Source of the DNA: an uncultured Bacteroidales bacterium
Lineage (GTDB): Bacteria; Bacteroidota; Bacteroidia; Bacteroidales; Bacteroidaceae
Reading direction: 5' to 3'
DNA length: 64,000 nucleotides
NCBI GenBank assembly: GCA_902779845.1
Contig: CACZCZ010000004.1
Span: 124,001 to 188,000 of the forward strand
Shown piece by piece: positions 1 through 7,709 of the stretch. Numbering within the stretch: the first letter of the stretch is position 1; every line of letters starts with the position of its first letter. The translations under genes were made by a program, and so were the position numbers. The notes beneath the pieces are model-generated. The model saw only the letters and a list, made by a program, of their open reading frames with translations. It had not been told where the DNA came from and searched no databases.

Positions 1-1
1 G

Positions 2-1432
2 ATACCTTTCACTTGGAACGAACAGACACAGACACTCACCATAGGTGCTCGCACAGGCAGCTTCCCGGGCATGTTGCAGCAGCGCCAGTTCCGCATCGTC
101 AAGGTCTCCACCGAAAACGGCTTTGGTGACCAGCCTGCCGCTCGCATCGACCAGACCGTCAGCTACGACGGCAGCGAAGTGAGCGTCGCGCTCTTGGGCA
201 CACTCTCTGCCGAGGTGACCACCTACGACTGCACCTCGCTGATTCAGAACCCCAGCTTCGAGGCCGACGGCCGCACGCTCACCAAGCAGGCTCCGCAGGG
301 ATGGACCGTCGAGAGCGCTACGACGTGGTGGGGAGTCAATGTAGGTGCCGGCGGTAATGACCCGCAGGCCACCGACGGACAGTACGTCTTCGGTGTCTGG
401 GACGGCTCTGCCACGATGCAGCCCGCCATCTATCAGACCCTCAGCGGCCTGCCCGTAGGCCACTACACGCTGAGCGTCGATATGCAGGCCAGCAACCGCT
501 CCGCCGCCACCGTGCGCTTAGGCAAGCAGTATGTCTTCGCGGGCGAGGCCAAGAGTTACTTCAAAGATGCCGTCAGCACGGCAGGCGTGGGCGATGCCTA
601 CCCCATGCAGACTTTCTCCGTCAGTTTTGATGTGACGGAGCCCGATGCTTCCTTACGTATCGGTGTCAGCACGGAGGGCGCTCCCGCCGAGACATGGTTC
701 AAGATTGACAACTTCCGACTCACCCGCACCGCCGTGCTCGCCCTCGACGAGGACAAGGCTGCCGACATCGATGCCAGCGAGCAGGGTGTGCGCGTCAGCC
801 TTCATCGCACCTTCCTGCCCAATCAGTGGAACACCCTCGTGCTGCCCTTTTCCATGACGCAGCCGCAGGTCCTTGCCACCTTCGGCACCGATGCGCAAGT
901 CGCCAAGATGACAGCTGCAGATGCCGACGGCGTAGCTTTCTCCACCACCACAGACGGCATCGAGGCCAACACCCCCGTACTCCTGCGTACCTCTACGGAG
1001 CAGACGGACTACCTCTTCAATGGCGTGGATGTCGTGCAGGGCGAACCCCTTCAGGAGTTATCTGGCATCAGTTTCCGGGGCAACTACGACGGTCTGCGCG
1101 CAGTAGGTGCCGGCTGCTACTTCGTGTATAATGATCACATGATGCGCAGTACCGAGAAGACCACGATGCGCAGTTTCCGTGCTTTCTTCGAAGTGGATGA
1201 GGCACTGGTGAAAGCTGACTTCGGCCTTACGGTGGACGGAACGCCTACGCGCATTGAAGCCACCAGAGAGAGGGAAAATAGCAAACTGTCAAGTCATACA
1301 TACTTCGACCTCGCTGGCCGCCAGCTCTCCTCATCACCGGCTTTCCGGGAGCCTTCACACCTGAAAAAGGGAATTTATGTGGTCACTCAGGGCTCTGACA
1401 AAAATGAAACGAGGAAGATTATGGTCAAATAA
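2..1432 (+). CDS. 3' end of a secreted GH31-type glycosidase with C-terminal sorting tail (partial)
   Basis: The frame is open to the left edge, so the start and catalytic domain lie outside the window. The first visible residues (LTIGARTGSFPGM) resemble the end of the DUF5110 beta-sandwich that closes bacteroidal GH31 alpha-glucosidases and alpha-xylosidases. Counting from the first visible ATG (base 71), a beta-sandwich module of about 165 residues starts near residue 58 (NPSFEADG) and looks like a carbohydrate-binding module. A second beta-rich module follows near 240-400. The last 40 residues (FDLAGRQL, then KKGIYVV and KIMVK) fit a type A sorting domain of the type IX secretion system, so the enzyme is probably exported to the cell surface. 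The GH31 call rests on a short stretch only; the sorting tail is clearer. Confidence 0.65.
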   Translation: MPFTWNEQTQTLTIGARTGSFPGMLQQRQFRIVKVSTENGFGDQPAARIDQTVSYDGSEVSVALLGTLSAEVTTYDCTSLIQNPSFEADGRTLTKQAPQGWTVESATTWWGVNVGAGGNDPQATDGQYVFGVWDGSATMQPAIYQTLSGLPVGHYTLSVDMQASNRSAATVRLGKQYVFAGEAKSYFKDAVSTAGVGDAYPMQTFSVSFDVTEPDASLRIGVSTEGAPAETWFKIDNFRLTRTAVLALDEDKAADIDASEQGVRVSLHRTFLPNQWNTLVLPFSMTQPQVLATFGTDAQVAKMTAADADGVAFSTTTDGIEANTPVLLRTSTEQTDYLFNGVDVVQGEPLQELSGISFRGNYDGLRAVGAGCYFVYNDHMMRSTEKTTMRSFRAFFEVDEALVKADFGLTVDGTPTRIEATRERENSKLSSHTYFDLAGRQLSSSPAFREPSHLKKGIYVVTQGSDKNETRKIMVK

Positions 1433-1445
1433 CAGCATATCCTCC

Positions 1446-1628
1446 ATGAAAAGAAAATACCTCTCTCCAAGAATCATGTCAGTTGGCATCCAGCCCTTTG
1501 TATCCCTGCTATCATCGTCCATCGTCCCTGATTCTTCCCCCGTCTCATGGGAGGATGCCCTGGAGGATACTCAAGGTGTGGAAATCAATGTAAAAAGTGA
1601 ATTCCAGATAGATTGGGATGCATGGTAG
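1446..1628 (+). CDS. small 60-residue protein, unknown function
   Basis: A short frame from ATG 1446 begins MKRKYLSPRI and ends in an acidic, tryptophan-rich tail (QIDWDAW). It starts 14 bases after the glycosidase stop codon, on the same strand, and could be the last gene of that operon. Bacteroidales genomes contain many unrelated-looking proteins of about this length that begin MK(K/R)KY.P and end in acidic residues with tryptophan; their function is not known. No signal peptide or membrane segment is clear. It may also be chance coding. Confidence 0.4.
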   Translation: MKRKYLSPRIMSVGIQPFVSLLSSSIVPDSSPVSWEDALEDTQGVEINVKSEFQIDWDAW

Positions 1629-1634
1629 TGTGCT

Positions 1635-3929
1635 TCACTCGACGCTGAGGCCTGCTTTCTTCACATCGCGTGAGTTGGGCCCGATCATCACCTCGAAGTC
1701 ACCGGGCTCCAGGACATAGTCAAGGTCATAGTTATAGAATTTCAGTTTGTCAGCCGTGATGTGGAACTCCACGTCGCGGCTTTCTCCTGCCTGCAGGGTG
1801 ACGCGCTGGAAGTCCTTCAGCTCCTTCACGGGGCGGCTGATGCTGGCGACCTTGTCGTGGATATAGAGTTGCACCACCTCTGTGGCTTCGCGCTCACCCG
1901 TATTCGTCAGCGTGATGGCGGCGGTGATGCTGCCGTCGGCGGACATCGCGGTGCTGCTCAGACGGATGTCCGAGTAGCTGAAGCGGCTGTAGGTGAGGCC
2001 GTAGCCGAAGGGATAGAGCGGCCCCTGCACAGCATCCAGGTAGTTGGGGCTCCACACGCGATAATCTACGGTCCCATCGGGAACTGGGCGCCCTGTAGGC
2101 AGACGGTTGTAATAGAGTGGTTCCTGTCCGCTGGCATGCGGCATCGACACGGTGAGGCGTCCCGACGGCGACACCCGTCCGAAGAGCACATCGCACAGCG
2201 CATCGGCGCACTCGCTGCCGTACCACACATTCATGATAGCATCCACATGCTGGCTCTCCCATGTCAGCACCGTGGCGCGTCCGGCGAAGTTGAGCAGCAC
2301 GACAGGTTTGCCCGTCTCCGCGAGTGCTGCCAGCAGGCGACGCTGAGGCGGGTACAGCTCCAGGTTGCTGCGGCTGGTGCCCTCGCCGTTCATCCATGCA
2401 CACTCTCCCATGGCACAGATGATTACGTCGGCCTTCTGGGCGATGCTGAGCGCCTCAGCGAGGGCAGCGTCGCTATCTACAAAGGGTATCGGTTCGCAGG
2501 CGTGGCCGCGTGCCACCGCTTCCTGCGTGCGGGCATTGTCTATCAGGTTGCAGCCCTGGGCGCACAGCAGCGTGGCCTTGCCCGCCAATGCCCGCTGGAA
2601 GCCCTCGCGCAGCGTCGTGTATTTTGTGGCATCCTGCGCCATCGACCATGAGCCGGTGATGTCCGTGCGGGTGTCGATGAGCGGTCCTATGAGAGCGATG
2701 GTTCCTTGGGGGTGCAGGGGTAGGAGAGGGCTGTCCTCTGTGCCGTTCTTCAGCAGCACGAAGCTCTCGGCGGTGATGCGTCGGGCTGCTTGGCGGTGTT
2801 CCTCGCAGTAGGTCACTTTTGCGGCCTGTGCCTTGCTGCCGAAGCGGTAGGGATTTGTGAAGAGTCTCAGACGGTATTTCGCCTCCAGCACGTGGCGACA
2901 AGCACGGTCGATGTCGTCCATCGTCACCTTGCCCTCTTCGAGCGACTGTTGTAGCGTGCCGATGAAGCCGTTGGCGCACATATCCATGTCCGTGCCTGCC
3001 AGCAGTGCCCGTGCGGCGTTGTCCTTGAGGCTTCCCAGCCCGTGGCTCGTCATCTCGTGGATGGAGGCATAGTCTGTGACCACCATGCCACTGAATCCCC
3101 ACTGGCGGCGCAGCACATCCGTCAGCAGCCATCGGTTGGCGGTGGCCGGAATACCATCCACGATGTTGAACGATGACATCACGCTGCCTGCACCCGCCTC
3201 CACGGCTGCCTTATAGGGTGGAAAGTATTGGTTGTACATGCGCAGATGGCTCATATCCACTGTGTTGTAGTCGAGTCCCGCCTCTGCCGCACCGTAGAGG
3301 GCGAAGTGCTTCACGCAGGCCATGATGCCCGCGCCCGTTCCTTGCGGACAGAACACATCGCCCTGGTAGCCCTTCACCATCGCCGCAGCCACCTGACTGC
3401 CCAGGTACGGATCCTCGCCGGCGCCCTCAGCCTGTCGTCCCCAGCGTGCGTCGAGGGCGATATCCACCATCGGACTGAAGGTCCATGCCACGCCGTTGGC
3501 TGAGGCCTCCACGGCGGCTATGTGCGCCGCTTCCCTGACAGCCTCCATGTCCCATGTGCTGGCCATGCCGAGCGGCAGCGGGAAGATGGTCTGGTAGCCG
3601 TGGATCACATCCATTCCGAAGAGGATGGGGATGCCCAGACGGCTCTGCTCCACCGCCACCTTCTGCAGGGCATGAATCTTCTCCACGTCCCTGATGTTGA
3701 AGATGGAGCCCAGCTTGCCCTCGGCAGCCAGCCTGCTCGCATTGGAGCCAACCACGGGGCCCGTCGAGATCTCGTCCGAGGGCTGCTGGTTCAGTTGTCC
3801 CAACTTCTCTTCCAGCGTCATGCGCCCCATCAGTTCGTCGATGAACCGTGTCATCGCATCCTGTGCTGCCACACTCCCTGAGCACAGGCTCATAGCCGCA
3901 CCCAGTATCACTGCCAACTGTTTTTTCAT
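1635..3929 (-). CDS. bglX: glycoside hydrolase family 3 beta-glucosidase, secreted
   Basis: This 764-residue protein hydrolyses terminal beta-linked glucose or xylose from oligosaccharides, probably in the periplasm. ATG 3929 is chosen because it begins a clean signal peptide (MKKQLAVILGAAMSLCSG, then AQ), and the only good promoter lies upstream of it at 3995-4002. An earlier in-frame start at 4007 would overlap the promoter spacer. GH3 landmarks are present: the N-terminal (beta/alpha)8 domain with GMDVIHGYQTIFPLPLG and SPMVDIALDARWGR, the nucleophile Asp286 in VVTDYASI, the alpha/beta sandwich domain, and a C-terminal fibronectin-III-like domain (VVQLYIHDKVASISRPVKEL). Length and domain order match BglX-type enzymes. 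It converges on the GH31-type gene, so the two may serve the same glycan. Substrate cannot be read from sequence. Confidence 0.93.
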   Translation of the reverse strand: MKKQLAVILGAAMSLCSGSVAAQDAMTRFIDELMGRMTLEEKLGQLNQQPSDEISTGPVVGSNASRLAAEGKLGSIFNIRDVEKIHALQKVAVEQSRLGIPILFGMDVIHGYQTIFPLPLGMASTWDMEAVREAAHIAAVEASANGVAWTFSPMVDIALDARWGRQAEGAGEDPYLGSQVAAAMVKGYQGDVFCPQGTGAGIMACVKHFALYGAAEAGLDYNTVDMSHLRMYNQYFPPYKAAVEAGAGSVMSSFNIVDGIPATANRWLLTDVLRRQWGFSGMVVTDYASIHEMTSHGLGSLKDNAARALLAGTDMDMCANGFIGTLQQSLEEGKVTMDDIDRACRHVLEAKYRLRLFTNPYRFGSKAQAAKVTYCEEHRQAARRITAESFVLLKNGTEDSPLLPLHPQGTIALIGPLIDTRTDITGSWSMAQDATKYTTLREGFQRALAGKATLLCAQGCNLIDNARTQEAVARGHACEPIPFVDSDAALAEALSIAQKADVIICAMGECAWMNGEGTSRSNLELYPPQRRLLAALAETGKPVVLLNFAGRATVLTWESQHVDAIMNVWYGSECADALCDVLFGRVSPSGRLTVSMPHASGQEPLYYNRLPTGRPVPDGTVDYRVWSPNYLDAVQGPLYPFGYGLTYSRFSYSDIRLSSTAMSADGSITAAITLTNTGEREATEVVQLYIHDKVASISRPVKELKDFQRVTLQAGESRDVEFHITADKLKFYNYDLDYVLEPGDFEVMIGPNSRDVKKAGLSVE

Positions 3930-3994
3930 ACTTGTTACCGATAAAATGGTGTGTATTTTTTTTCTCTTAAGTGTTTTATCGTGAATTATAACCG

Positions 3995-4002
3995 CAAAAG
4001 TA
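3995..4002 (-). promoter_or_regulatory. -7 box TACTTTTG of the GH3 gene
   Basis: Read on the minus strand the bases are TACTTTTG, matching the Bacteroidetes -7 consensus TAnnTTTG, 65 bases before the chosen GH3 start. No good -33 TTTG was found at the usual 19-21 base spacing. Confidence 0.55.
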
Positions 4003-4134
4003 GTCAAAATTCTAATTATTGAATGCGTTTTCTGTAAATAATCTATTGTTCATACGTCTTTTTCATGAATTGACGAGGGATTTAACTTCCGAAACATCTA
4101 TTGTTATCTCTGACACCATTTTTTTCAGTAAAAC

Positions 4135-4166
4135 TTTCACCTCTTCAACAAAAATCCGTACTTTTG
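4135..4166 (+). promoter_or_regulatory. promoter of a decayed secreted-protein gene
   Basis: A -33-like TTTC (4135-4138) is followed after 20 bases by TACTTTTG (4159-4166), 23 bases before the ATG of the pseudogene at 4190. The promoter looks intact although the gene is not. Confidence 0.55.
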
Positions 4167-4189
4167 CAGCCGAAATAAAGTAACAAGAA

Positions 4190-4387
4190 ATGCTGAGAAT
4201 ATATTTAGCCGTTGTCGCAGGGCTGCTGCTGCAGCAGGCGCTACGGCACAGAAAATAGATGCCAGCCTTCTGAGGCTGCTGCCCCGTACACACGTCAGAG
4301 CGGAATAATGTCCTCGGCCAGCGTGTCAGCCCGATGACCAAAGGCCTCGTCATCTACAAAGGAAAAGAAAAATACGTTAATAGGTGA
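4190..4387 (+). pseudogene. remnant of a T9SS-exported protein: signal peptide and sorting tail with the middle deleted
   Basis: From ATG 4190 the frame reads a signal peptide (MLRIYLAVVAGLLL), then a frameshift restores AGATAQKIDASLLRLLP, the usual look of a mature N-terminus after an AQ cleavage site. After an in-frame stop, a third frame reads NNVLGQRVSPMTKGLVIYKG and ends KYVNR and TGA. This is a type A sorting tail of the type IX secretion system. The two ends of one exported protein are therefore joined with the body missing. The KIDASLLRLLP start is reminiscent of bacteroidal S8 serine peptidases, but that is a guess. Confidence 0.55.
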
Positions 4388-4413
4388 AACAGAACATTTA
4401 ATAGGCACAAGCG

Positions 4414-4653
4414 ATGACACTACAAGGAATCAAATATGCCTTGCAGCTGATGAGGCCGCAGCAAGACGCCCATGGCAGGCTGACGGGGAGGTTCTCCTCG
4501 CGCAATTGCTATGGTCAGGAGAAAGTGAATCGACTGCTGAGGGTAGAACCCCACCGCGAGACCTATCGCCTCATTGCCTACGGCGACAGCCGAGGTGACC
4601 GCGAGATGCTAGCCTTTGCAGATGAAGGAATCCGCATAAGCGGCAATTCATAA
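4414..4653 (+). pseudogene. C-terminal fragment of a HAD-IB phosphatase (SerB/PGPase-like)
   Basis: The 79-residue frame has the end of a HAD subfamily IB hydrolase: GRLTGRFSSRNCYGQEK near residues 22-38 and the conserved YGDSRGDREMLAFADEG near 55-71. Whole members are about 200 residues. The N-terminal DxDxT nucleophile loop and helical cap are missing, and an in-frame TAG lies at 4402, just before the first ATG. The first 15 residues do not look like the family. It sits directly after another gene remnant, so the interval 4190-4653 appears to be decaying DNA. Confidence 0.55.
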
Positions 4654-4681
4654 TAGATATCGAAGACAAAAAAATAACAAA

Positions 4682-5896
4682 ATGAAAAAGATATTATTAG
4701 CCGCAGCGCTGCTGGGCACGATGCTCGCAGGTTGCACACAGAAGAGTGGTAACCATAACGATAACCATAACGATAACGATAAAGAAATGAAGACTGCATT
4801 GGAATTGACGCAGGAATGGGACAAGGTGTTCCCGCTGAGCGATAAGGTGGCCCACAGGAAGGTCACGTTTCAGACACAGTATGGGCTGACGCTGGCAGCA
4901 GATCTGTACTGGCCCAAAGACAGACCCACCCCCAACCCCTCCCGTGAAGGGAGGGGAGAGGCTAGCGCAGAGATGGCAAGCGGAAACGCAAGTCTCCCCT
5001 TGCCCGCCATTGCCGTCAGCGGTCCTTTCGGAGCTGTCAAGGAGCAATGCAGCGGACTCTATGCCATGAAGATGGCGGAGCGCGGTTTCGTGGCACTGGC
5101 CTTCGACCCTTCCTACACCGGCGAGAGTAGCGGTGAACCGCGTCGCACGGCCTCGCCCGACATCAACACCGAGGACTTCATGGCTGCCGTGGATTTCCTG
5201 TCGCAGCTGGAGGGTGTTGACCCAGAGCGCATAGGCATCATCGGCATCTGCGGCTGGGGTGGCATCGCCCTGAATGCGGCCGCTGCCGACACCCGCATCA
5301 AGGCTACTGTGGCCTCCACGATGTACGACATGACGCGCGTCAGCGGCAACGACTACAACGATGCCTTCGACGATGAGCAGTGGCGCCACCGCAACCGCGA
5401 GAACCTCTCCAAACAGCGCTTAGAAGACCCCGACGCGATGGCTGGCGGCGTGCTGGACACCGTGCCGCCGCAGGCGCCCAACTTCGTGCACGACTACTAT
5501 GACTACTACAAGACCGCACGCGGCTATCACAAGCGCTCGGGCAACTCCAACGACGGCTGGCGCGTCATCGGCACACAAGCCTACGCCAACAGCCGCTTCC
5601 TCTACTACATCAACGAGATCCGCTCTGCCGTCCTCGTGATGCACGGTGCCGACGCCCACTCACGCTACTTCGGCGAGGCCGCCTATCACTACATGGTGGA
5701 GGGCCAGGCCGAGGGCTACAAGTTCGTAGGCCAGCCTAATCCCAACCCCGAGAACAAGCAGTTGCTCATCATCCCCGACGCCACCCACTGCGACCTCTAC
5801 GACGGCGGCTACGAAGAGAAAGCCGGCAAGGGCCAGCCCAAGAACATGATACCCTGGGACACGCTGGCAGACTTCTTCCAGAAGAACCTGAAATAA
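4682..5896 (+). CDS. alpha/beta-hydrolase lipoprotein, dienelactone-hydrolase/YcjY-like
   Basis: A 404-residue probable lipoprotein: the signal peptide ends in the lipobox LAGC (Cys18), followed by a short asparagine/histidine/aspartate tract (HNDNHNDND) made of a tandem DNA repeat. The hydrolase core has GPFGAVKEQ near residue 113, a nucleophile elbow GICGWGG near 183 with cysteine instead of serine, an Asp in MHGADAHSRYF near 320 and a His in DATHCDLYDG near 365. The cysteine elbow is seen in dienelactone-hydrolase relatives. Between the first strand (LAADLYWPKD) and GPFGAVKEQ lie about 24 extra residues encoded by a palindromic repeat (4936-4956). The reaction and substrate are unknown. 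Confidence 0.8.
   Translation: MKKILLAAALLGTMLAGCTQKSGNHNDNHNDNDKEMKTALELTQEWDKVFPLSDKVAHRKVTFQTQYGLTLAADLYWPKDRPTPNPSREGRGEASAEMASGNASLPLPAIAVSGPFGAVKEQCSGLYAMKMAERGFVALAFDPSYTGESSGEPRRTASPDINTEDFMAAVDFLSQLEGVDPERIGIIGICGWGGIALNAAAADTRIKATVASTMYDMTRVSGNDYNDAFDDEQWRHRNRENLSKQRLEDPDAMAGGVLDTVPPQAPNFVHDYYDYYKTARGYHKRSGNSNDGWRVIGTQAYANSRFLYYINEIRSAVLVMHGADAHSRYFGEAAYHYMVEGQAEGYKFVGQPNPNPENKQLLIIPDATHCDLYDGGYEEKAGKGQPKNMIPWDTLADFFQKNLK
4936..4956. repeat. palindromic GC-rich repeat inside a coding sequence
   Basis: CCCCTCCC and GGGAGGGG form a perfect 8-bp stem around the loop GTGAA. It is translated in frame as PNPSREGRG inside the alpha/beta-hydrolase. Peptides like this recur in unrelated bacteroidal proteins, pointing to a dispersed small palindromic element. 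Confidence 0.7.
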
Positions 5897-5905
5897 AAGG
5901 CTCTC

Positions 5906-7201
5906 ATGAAAGATAATCAGAACGAGATATTCCCTGTCGTGGATGAGGAGGGCCGCGTGGTGGGCTCTGCCACGCGTGGCGAGTGCCATAGCGGTTCAAA
6001 GCTGCTGCACCCTGTCGTACACCTGCATGTGTTCAATAGTGCCGGCGAGTTGTATCTGCAGAAGCGACCTGCGTGGAAGGACATCCAGCCGGGCAAGTGG
6101 GACACGGCCGTAGGCGGACATATCGACTATGGCGAGACACCCGAGGATGCACTCCTGCGCGAAGTGCGCGAGGAGTTGGGCATCACGGACTTCACGCCTG
6201 AGTTCGTGGCAAAGTATGTCTTCGAGAGCAGTCGCGAGAGGGAATTGGTGTATGTCCACCGGTGCATCTACGACGGCCCCATCCAGCCTTCAGCATCGGA
6301 ATTGGACGGTGGCCGCTTCTGGACATTACAGGAGATACACGACGCGATGGGGAAGGGGATTCTGACCCCTAACTTCGAGAATGAATTTAAGCGCTGCTTC
6401 GGCCAAGGCATGAAGAACAAATATGCCTTGTTCTTTGACATTGACGGAACGCTCGTCAGCTTCCGCACACATGAAATACCGTCGTCCACCATTCAGGCTT
6501 TGACCCAGGCTAAGGCCAATGGTTCGCGCGTCTATATTGCGACAGGGCGACCGCCGGTGATCATCACCAACCTTGATGCCATCGGGCATCTTGTCGATGG
6601 CTATATCACTACGAATGGCGCTCTGTGCTACGTCGGCGATGAGTTGGTGTGCTGTCAGCCCATCCCCAAGGAGGATGTGATGACATGTGTGGCAGATGCG
6701 CAGACCAATGGCTACAGCCTGATTGTGGTGGGACGTAAGGATGTTGCCGTCCTTGACCCTACGGGCGATGTGGATCGCATCTTCCGACAGATGCTCGCCG
6801 TCAAGGAGTTCAACCGAGCTGCGCCGCTGGACATCGTGCTCCAGCAGGATGTCCTTCAGATGACACCGTTCTTCTCTCCCGACTACGAGAAACAGCTGAT
6901 GGCCCGTCTGCCCAACTGTGTGTCGGGCCGCTGGCATCCTGAGTTTACGGATATCACGGCCAATGGCGCCGACAAAGGTAAGGGCATTCTTGCGATGGCA
7001 CGCCATGAGGGCTTCGACCCCAGCCATACCATCGCCTTTGGCGACGGCGGCAACGACACATCCATGATTCTTCAGGCGGGCATCGGCATTGCTATGGGGA
7101 ACGCCATTGACGCGCTGAAGCAGCACGCTGACTACGTCACGACCTCTGTCGATGACGACGGCATACTGAATGCGCTACGCCATTTCAGCGTCATTGACTA
7201 A
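5906..7201 (+). CDS. Nudix hydrolase fused to a Cof-type HAD phosphatase
   Basis: A 431-residue two-domain protein. Residues 1-168 are a complete Nudix hydrolase of the isopentenyl-diphosphate-isomerase/YfcD-like group, with a full Nudix box (G, five residues, E, then REVREELG) near 70-92. Residues 169-431 are a complete HAD-IIB (Cof) sugar or nucleotide phosphatase: FFDIDGT with the catalytic aspartates at 178 and 180, a middle cap, and GDGGNDTSM near 380. The second domain opens with Met169 (MKNKYALFFDIDGT), exactly where a free-standing Cof protein would start, and an AAGG lies just before that codon (ATG 6410). Fusion by loss of a stop codon, or internal re-initiation, are both possible. 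It begins nine bases after the hydrolase stop, so the two are probably cotranscribed. Substrates are unknown. Confidence 0.85.
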   Translation: MKDNQNEIFPVVDEEGRVVGSATRGECHSGSKLLHPVVHLHVFNSAGELYLQKRPAWKDIQPGKWDTAVGGHIDYGETPEDALLREVREELGITDFTPEFVAKYVFESSRERELVYVHRCIYDGPIQPSASELDGGRFWTLQEIHDAMGKGILTPNFENEFKRCFGQGMKNKYALFFDIDGTLVSFRTHEIPSSTIQALTQAKANGSRVYIATGRPPVIITNLDAIGHLVDGYITTNGALCYVGDELVCCQPIPKEDVMTCVADAQTNGYSLIVVGRKDVAVLDPTGDVDRIFRQMLAVKEFNRAAPLDIVLQQDVLQMTPFFSPDYEKQLMARLPNCVSGRWHPEFTDITANGADKGKGILAMARHEGFDPSHTIAFGDGGNDTSMILQAGIGIAMGNAIDALKQHADYVTTSVDDDGILNALRHFSVID

Positions 7202-7267
7202 GCTTGCCTTTATTCCTCATTCGTCGTGGTTATAACCATGCAAGGGGTTATGCGCTGTTGCGAAGGA

Positions 7268-7553
7268 CACAGAAGACCTTGTCTCCTATGGACGAATCGC
7301 GAGAAGCCTATAAGGTTTCGGGCGAAAGGGTAGAGGGTTTCGGCCGAAACCCTATTGGGCGTTGGCCGATGCTGCAGGCTGCAAACGGCGATGCTCCATG
7401 GAGTGTTGGCCGAGACACTATAGAGGGTCAGGCGAGACTCTATAGAGGGTCAGGCGAGACTCTATAGAGGGTCAGGCGAGACACCATAGAGGGTTGGCAG
7501 ATGCTCCATGCTCTTCGTGCCACAAGACCATGCTCTTATTGTTTTTGCCACCA
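7268..7553. repeat. 22-bp phased array 1, 13 units with dyad symmetry
   Basis: Thirteen consecutive units of exactly 22 bp without an indel (unit starts 7268, 7290, 7312 and so on to 7532). Units 8 and 9 are identical; the others differ at many positions, yet most keep a dyad. Examples are GGGTTTCGGCCGAAACCC at 7335-7352, AGTGTTGGCCGAGACACT at 7402-7419 and CTCTATAG at unit borders. The array lies in the space between two convergent genes and has no spacers of the CRISPR kind. The first unit carries AGAAGACCTTG, which also occurs in array 2 at 27757-27932. Confidence 0.85.
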
Positions 7554-7562
7554 GTGGCAAAA
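7543..7562. terminator. hairpin between convergent genes
   Basis: TTTTGCCAC and GTGGCAAAA form a perfect 9-bp stem around CA. The T and A tracts belong to the stem, so it could stop transcription from either side. It closes the last unit of array 1. Confidence 0.5.
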
Positions 7563-7672
7563 TGTTTTCTCACCTATAGTAAAATAAAAGAAATACTGGA
7601 GCGTAGCTCAAATTAACATGATTTCGGCGTAAGGATTACCAATTCCTGATGGTTTTACTTTACGAAATTATA

Positions 7673-7702
7673 TTCATCATTCGTCATTCATCATTCGTCA
7701 TT
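7673..7702. repeat. TTCATCATTCGTCATT-type intergenic repeat
   Basis: Two tandem copies of a 15-base low-complexity unit sit directly before the 3' end of the DUF389 gene. The same kind of sequence borders hisA and lies inside hisIE in this window. Confidence 0.6.
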
Positions 7703-7709
7703 AAATATA

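Noticed and set aside
1761..2651. 296-residue plus-strand frame opposite the GH3 gene
   Set aside because: Antisense shadow of a well-supported GH3 gene with no recognisable domain; codon third positions follow the GH3 frame.
4063..4353. 96-residue minus-strand frame
   Set aside because: It is antisense to the promoter and the decayed exported-protein gene, and has no protein-like pattern.
7204..7467. 87-residue frame after the Nudix-HAD gene
   Set aside because: It runs through the 22-bp array, begins without a plausible promoter or start context, and has no protein-like features; periodic repeats create open frames by chance.
7268..7553. CRISPR array
   Set aside because: The repeats are directly adjacent with no unique spacers of 25-40 bases, the units differ from each other, and no cas gene is in the window.
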